Positions 59,561-64,000 of a stretch of 64,000 bases of DNA are shown here, piece after piece. The translations under genes were made by a program, and so were the position numbers. Within the stretch, counting starts at the first letter, position 1, and the number at the start of each line of letters is the position of its first letter. The stretch is from Iris pallida. Lineage: Eukaryota > Streptophyta > Magnoliopsida > Asparagales > Iridaceae. The notes beneath the pieces are model-generated. The model was not told the DNA's origin. It was given only the letters and a program-made list of their open reading frames with translations, and did not search any database. The stretch covers positions 33,615,832-33,679,831 of the forward strand of contig JANAVB010015600.1 in assembly GCA_029216955.1 (NCBI GenBank), written 5' to 3'.

Positions 59561-60004
59561 CATGTTACAATCTATGACTTCATCTGGAATGTCGTCATAT
59601 AGCTTAGAAATTTCAGGTATAGGATGAGCTGCTAAGAAATCAGCTAACGCTTGACCCTTCACCGATTTTTGAGGTATGTAGACCATATCATAAGGAGTAA
59701 GCAACATTACCCAAGTAGCTAACCGGGAGTTAAGAATACTCGGATTTTTTATTAATACCCGAATAGGATTTATTCTGGATATAACATGAATAGTCTGTCC
59801 CGATACATATTGTCGCGTCTTTTGAATGACAAAAACCCAGGCTAGATATTCTTTTTCCACAAAAGTATACCTGTGTTCAGCCCCAACCATCATTCGACTG
59901 AGATAATAAATTACCTGTTCATGACCCTTATCACTTTTCTGTGCAAGAAGAGCACCAAAAGAATGATCTAATGCTGGAACATACAGCAAAAATGGTCCTC
60001 CCAC
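59561..60004 (-). pseudogene. RNase H linked to RT (Ty3/gypsy)
   Basis: Minus strand, following RT: GGPFLLYVPALDHSFGALLA, then VIYYLSRMMVGAEHRYTFVEK, EYLAWVFVIQKTRQYVSG, and the connection segment LATWVMLLTPYDMVYIPQKS and KGQALADFLAAHP. This is the usual RT-RNase H arrangement of plant gypsy elements. The expected Asp of the first motif is replaced in the LYVPALDHSFGALL segment (typically L-Y-x-A-x-S/D), consistent with the weakly conserved first RNase H in Tat elements. It is in the same frame as the start of the second RNase H. Confidence 0.85.
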
Positions 60005-60880
60005 TACTGGGGTACTAAAACAGGTGGATTTGTAAGGTATTGCTTGATGTCATTGAATGCTTTTTGACATGCTTCATCATAAACAAATGACACACTCTTC
60101 TTCAGCAAACGAGAGAAAGGTTGACATCTCCCAGAAAGATTTGATATAAATCTCCTGATATAAGCAATGTGACCCTGAAAGCCACGAAGTTCTTTCAAAT
60201 TACGTGGAGGACGCATTTCAAGAATTGCTTTGACTTTATCAGGATCAACATGGATACCTTGAAAAGTGATGAGAAATCCTAAAAATTTGCTACTGGAAAC
60301 CCCTAAGAAAGACTTAGTAGGGTTCATTTTTAGTTGATGTCGACGCATCAACTCGAATACTGTCTTCAAGTCTTGAATGTGATCATCTTTTGATCGACTT
60401 TTGACGGTGATATCATCTACATAACATTCAACTATTTTTCGTAGATGTTCTTGAAAGATGTTGCTCATAGCCCGTTGATATGTAGCGCCGGCATTTTTCA
60501 GACCAAAAGGCATAACCGTATAGCAATAAACTCCAAGGGGTGTACGGAAAGCGGTATGCTTTTCATCTCCTGGATGCATCTTAATTTTGTTGTATCCTGA
60601 GAATCCGTCCATGAAGGACATACGTTCAAAACCACATGTATTATCTATCATGACATCAGTGATCGGAAGTGGAAATTCGTATTTTGGACAAGCTACATTG
60701 AGATCTCGAAAATCTATGCAAACTCGAACTTTTCCATTCTTCTTCATGACAGGAACAATATTGGCAACCCAATCTGAGTGTTGTTCTTCACGGACAAAGC
60801 CACATGTAATTAGCTATTTAACTTCTACTTCAATTGCATCCATCATGTCTGATCGAAAATGTTGCTGATGTTGTTTTACA
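60004..60880 (-). pseudogene. Ty3/gypsy reverse transcriptase
   Basis: Minus strand: SDWVANIVPVMKKNGKVRVC, IDFRDLNVACPKYEFPLP, SFMDGFSGYNKIKMHP (first catalytic Asp in the MDGFSGY motif), FGLKNAGATYQRAMS, and YVDDITVKS (YVDD catalytic pair, about 60408-60431). Then follow FLGFLITFQGIHVDPDKVKA and LRGFQGHIAYIRRFISNL. This copies the element RNA into DNA. A TAG occurs at about 60813 in the upstream part (VEVK*LITCGFVREEQ) and the frame changes near 60900 and 60004, so the polyprotein is interrupted although the palm-domain residues survive. Confidence 0.93.
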
Positions 60881-60968
60881 GGTTTGGCATTAGGAAGAAT
60901 ATTAAGTTTATGAGTAGCTACTTTTAGGATCTAAACCTGGCATATCCTCATAGCTCCATGCAAAGATA

Positions 60969-62109
60969 TTAATATATTCTTTTATCAGCTTTATAAAATC
61001 TTTTTTTCATCTTCAGAAAGGTTTTTGCTGATAAATATTGGCTTTGACGTAGTCTCGTCTCCAACATCAATCTGGATGATTTCATCTTCTGTGGGTGGCT
61101 GTCGCTGCTCAAACCGAAGCTCCCACTGAGTATCCATTTGTTGTGCCCAAGGGTCATTTTCAAATAGTTCAGACTCATCATCGGTTTGAACCATATTAAC
61201 TGAAAAGACATGTTCAGATTCAACATACTGGACTCCTTCCGAATCTGAGTATTGTGAAGAACTAGAAGAAAATTCTTCTTCCATGTCTTCCTTAAACATG
61301 TGGGATGTATCGTAGCCCAAACCATGACGGGTTCGTTGATAAAACGGATCACCACATAATGTTAATCGTCTACCTTTGCCCTGATTGAGACCTGACATGG
61401 TTTTCATGTCATATCCCATATTTTGGATAATCTTACGGGACTGTTGACTATATCTGTCAATTTTGATTTTTCTTTTATCTTTTTTTTCGAGATTATCTAT
61501 CTGGATAACAGGAATATTTCTAGCCAAACCAAACACAATTGGACACTTATTTTTCTTAGTAGACGGGATCACAAAATAAGATCCTTCGTAACGTCTATAA
61601 ATTACACAAGCTTGTGATGATGAGGCAACAGGTAGTAAATAAGGAGAAGATGTTAGGAACCTCTGAGCATAGGGTCCAACATCGACATGAGGAGGAAAAA
61701 AATTCTCTTTATGGTTAATATATAAAGTTTCCTCTGTATTTATGTCAGTTTTATGTTGATGACTTTGATTATCAACAGATAAAGTTATTCTTTCAATAAA
61801 TTTGATAGCCATATACTCCAAAAGAAAATCTTCATTAAAATGAGAAAATACAGATTGATCAATATTTACATCATTGACAGACTGATTTCTATGCCTTTTA
61901 TTAATCATTAACGGACCATTATCCGTCTTAGGCGTAGACTTTCCCAGGTTGATAACTAGTGGCTCTGAATCAGTTGGACAAGAAATACGTCCTTTAACCT
62001 TGATCATGAGAGGCTGATCACTAGTGTTGGCTTGAACTCGATTTTTGACTGGAATTCTCACAGATTCATCAGACGTAGCTTGAGTTCTTCCTTCGAATTT
62101 AATCACCAA
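60969..62109 (-). pseudogene. Tat-lineage linker region between protease and RT (G-patch-like)
   Basis: A 372-codon open frame on the minus strand, rich in Asp, Glu and Ser. It contains RYEGSYFVIPSTKKNKCPIV, NMGYDMKTMSGLNQGKGRR and RTRHGLGYD, the glycine-rich GYD...GLN-GKGRR...GLGY pattern typical of this interval in Tat-type elements. Its end SKPIFISKNLSEDEKKIL leads toward RT. Function is unknown; G-patch-like segments usually contact nucleic acid or helicases. A short frame change separates it from the protease at about 62110-62134. Confidence 0.75.
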
Positions 62110-62133
62110 AGGTTCATCATTGACAGGTTGGGG

Positions 62134-62658
62134 TCAAATCCTACCTTTAATATTAATCTTCAAAGGTTGATCTTCTGAAGGTGATTGGTCTTCTGAGGGC
62201 GATTGATCTTCTGAAGGCGATCGATCTTCAGCCATATCAGATATTTCCTTCACATGCTCCTGTGTATAAAGTATTGAATCAGAGAAATAGGTTTCAACAC
62301 CTTTAAAAGGATTGAGATCTGCAAATTCAGTCTTTACAGTCCCCTGAGAATCCACATATTTGAAGCATTGGTGGAGAGTTGAAGGTACAATGTTATGCTC
62401 ATGTATCCATGGTCTTCCGAGAAGAATATTATAAGATACATCTGAATTGATAACATAGAAGGTTGCCATGGTTCGAAGATCACCTATTTGAATTTTCAGA
62501 CGAATTTTCTCCAATGGTTTACTCCTTCCAGAATTAAAACCAACAATTGTCGTACTAGTGTAAGTCAACTCACTAGTAGGAATCCTTAATGGTCTTAGCA
62601 TACTCTGAAGAATAATGCTAATGGAAGACCCAGGATCGATGTAGATGTAGTGTCCCAT
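62134..62658 (-). pseudogene. Retropepsin (aspartic protease) with truncated gag side
   Basis: Minus strand: IDPGSSISIILQSMLRPL (active-site loop; DPGSS replaces the usual D-[ST]-G), then TSTTIVGFNSGRSKPLEKI, VSYNILLGRPWIHEHNIVPS (the conserved LLGRPW flap-side motif) and TLHQCFKYV. A repeated SEDQSPSEDQSP segment lies at the end. Thr-to-Pro in the active-site loop may reduce or abolish cleavage activity. The frame meets unrelated sequence at 62659, so gag and the 5' LTR of this element are absent. Confidence 0.82.
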
Positions 62659-64000
62659 CCCGCTCAGTCAATCGGAGGAATCGAAACGCCGATGGCGTTC
62701 GGACTTAGCCTTGCAACGGCTGCTCGAAGACATCGCTCGGTCGAGGCGACCCCTCGCTCAGGTGGGGTAGTTTCGGTAAACTTGCCTCATCTTTGCCTTC
62801 ACATAATAAATCATATATTTTCAACTTGCACAAGTAGGCTTGATAATAAAAGAGACGAATCTACATAGCTAAAGGGAGTAATCCCGAAGGATCGAATTGA
62901 GTTAGAATATGGAAAGGTCCAACGGTCGGCTTAGAGTTGGTGCACGGCGTGCTTTGAAAATGACACTCGATCCTTCGTCCCGTGGCATGGGAGAAGGAAA
63001 GTTGGTATTCGCCGAAATGCTAAGAGTTAGACAAATTCATACGCGTCGCCCGCAGAAATGCTTCATAAAGCATGCACGATCTCATCGCCCAAGGTGTAGC
63101 ATAGCCTCTGCTCGTCCGACGGGTTAAGTTGTATTGCACCACTTGCGGCATAAGTCTAGGCACCCCAAATAACTTGGTTGTTCAAGTCGATTGCGTGCAC
63201 GGCACGTTCCCACGATGCAAGGCTTGACACAGCCTTTACTCGTCAAGTTGTTGCAAAAGTAAGTTAGACAAGTTATGTTAAGCTATCAGGAGTAGTAGCA
63301 AGCACGATCCTACAAGTTCTATGGCTGGATGTATCCACATAGTCTTACAGTCTCAAGGCCCGTCATATAGAGTATGACTTGGGCGGTGGTGTCGCATGGG
63401 CTTAAGGCACGATGCACGGAAGTGTTTAAGGCATAAACTACAGTTGATTCGAGGAGTTTTAGAGAAAGGACTATCAAATAGGCATTGAGTTGAATAAAAT
63501 AATATGGTAACATGGAAAGAACACTCATGGCTACAGGTCGGCGAGGCAGTCTAAGAAGAAAAGAAGTATGCTCGCGGCTACAGGTCGGCGAGGCCTCGCG
63601 GCTATAGGTCGGCGAGGCGGTCTCAGAAGAAAGAAGTAGCATGACTGTGTGAGACGTCAGTTTGAGTCGAGTCTTGCATGGTCATGGACAACTTGTCGAC
63701 AAGGTGGGTCGTTTTCCTGTACGGCAACCCGGCGGCCACGGGACCGTTGCGGCAGTCGATTGGAAACGAGTAATTAGCTGTGCTTTGCACGGGTTAGCCG
63801 GAGACTTGCAGCGGGGCTAGCTACCTTGCACTGAAAGGGCACCCGTCTAACAAAAGCTAGAGGAGTCCATGATGGCTCTGGGAGTTAGTGACCAAATCAT
63901 ATAGTTGAGTCGGCATGGCGGCAATCCGTGTGTGTGCTTTTGGATTGAGTTGAGTTGTTGCATGTGTGTACAGTTAGAATGCAAATGTTTGGGCTTAAGA
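62659..64000. other. Unassigned repetitive non-coding DNA
   Basis: No coding region recognised. CAGGTCGGCGAGGC-type units occur three times at 63531-63618 (AGGTCGGCGAGG preceded by GCTACA or GCTATA). The GC-rich, stop-laden texture resembles an LTR or untranslated region of another gypsy element, but no TG...CA ends, PBS or PPT could be assigned. It begins at the breakpoint that truncates the Tat element. Confidence 0.4.

Overview
This is a gene-poor, repeat-packed window from a flowering-plant nuclear genome with large, nested transposable elements. The evidence is Ty1/copia and Ty3/gypsy LTR retrotransposons, two CACTA (En/Spm) DNA transposons, plant-specific transposon domains (TnpD/TnpA, plant mobile domain) and one fragment of a real plant gene (NOC2). 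I see no intact host gene, rRNA, tRNA or CRISPR. Family calls come from reading translations by eye on both strands; no database search was run.

Layout. (1) 1-2774: 5' half of a minus-strand Ty1/copia element (integrase, protease, zinc knuckle, gag, then its LTR). (2) 2775-6599: AT-rich non-coding DNA with a ~510 bp direct duplication (4667-5178 and 6084-6590). Between the two copies lies a broken piece of the nucleolar ribosome-biogenesis gene NOC2 (5607-5905, minus). (3) 6600-8175: LTR plus decayed gag of a second, plus-strand copia element of the same family. (4) 8178-16550: two Tat-type Ty3/gypsy 3' ends lying LTR-to-LTR in opposite orientation, forming a ~2.7 kb-arm inverted repeat. The right copy carries an antisense, spliced ORF with a plant mobile domain (PMD). 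(5) 16551-51088: a nest. A plus-strand chromovirus-like element (LTR pieces 16551-20066 and 48563-50583, gag start at 50814) appears to have been split by a minus-strand relative (20067-48562). That relative's left LTR holds a CACTA element (20989-29254, TSD TTT) and a 3.8 kb solo LTR (29917-33743, TSD GTATC). Its interior holds a second, non-autonomous CACTA (36288-42672, TSD AAG). (6) 51089-62658: a minus-strand Tat-lineage Ty3/gypsy element (3' LTR, PPT, antisense PMD gene, minisatellite, integrase, second RNase H, RNase H, RT, protease), inserted in the gag of (5) and truncated at its gag end. (7) 62659-64000: unassigned repetitive non-coding DNA.

How the parts work together. In the Tat elements the sense strand carries protease-RT-RNase H-second RNase H-integrase. 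Between integrase and 3' LTR sits a gene on the opposite strand with its own TATA box, phase-1 introns and a polyA signal. Two diverged copies (13688-16550 and 52385-57250) share this promoter position, intron phase and PMD, so the layout is an old property of the family. Every coding element seen here has stops or frameshifts, so activity today would need other copies.
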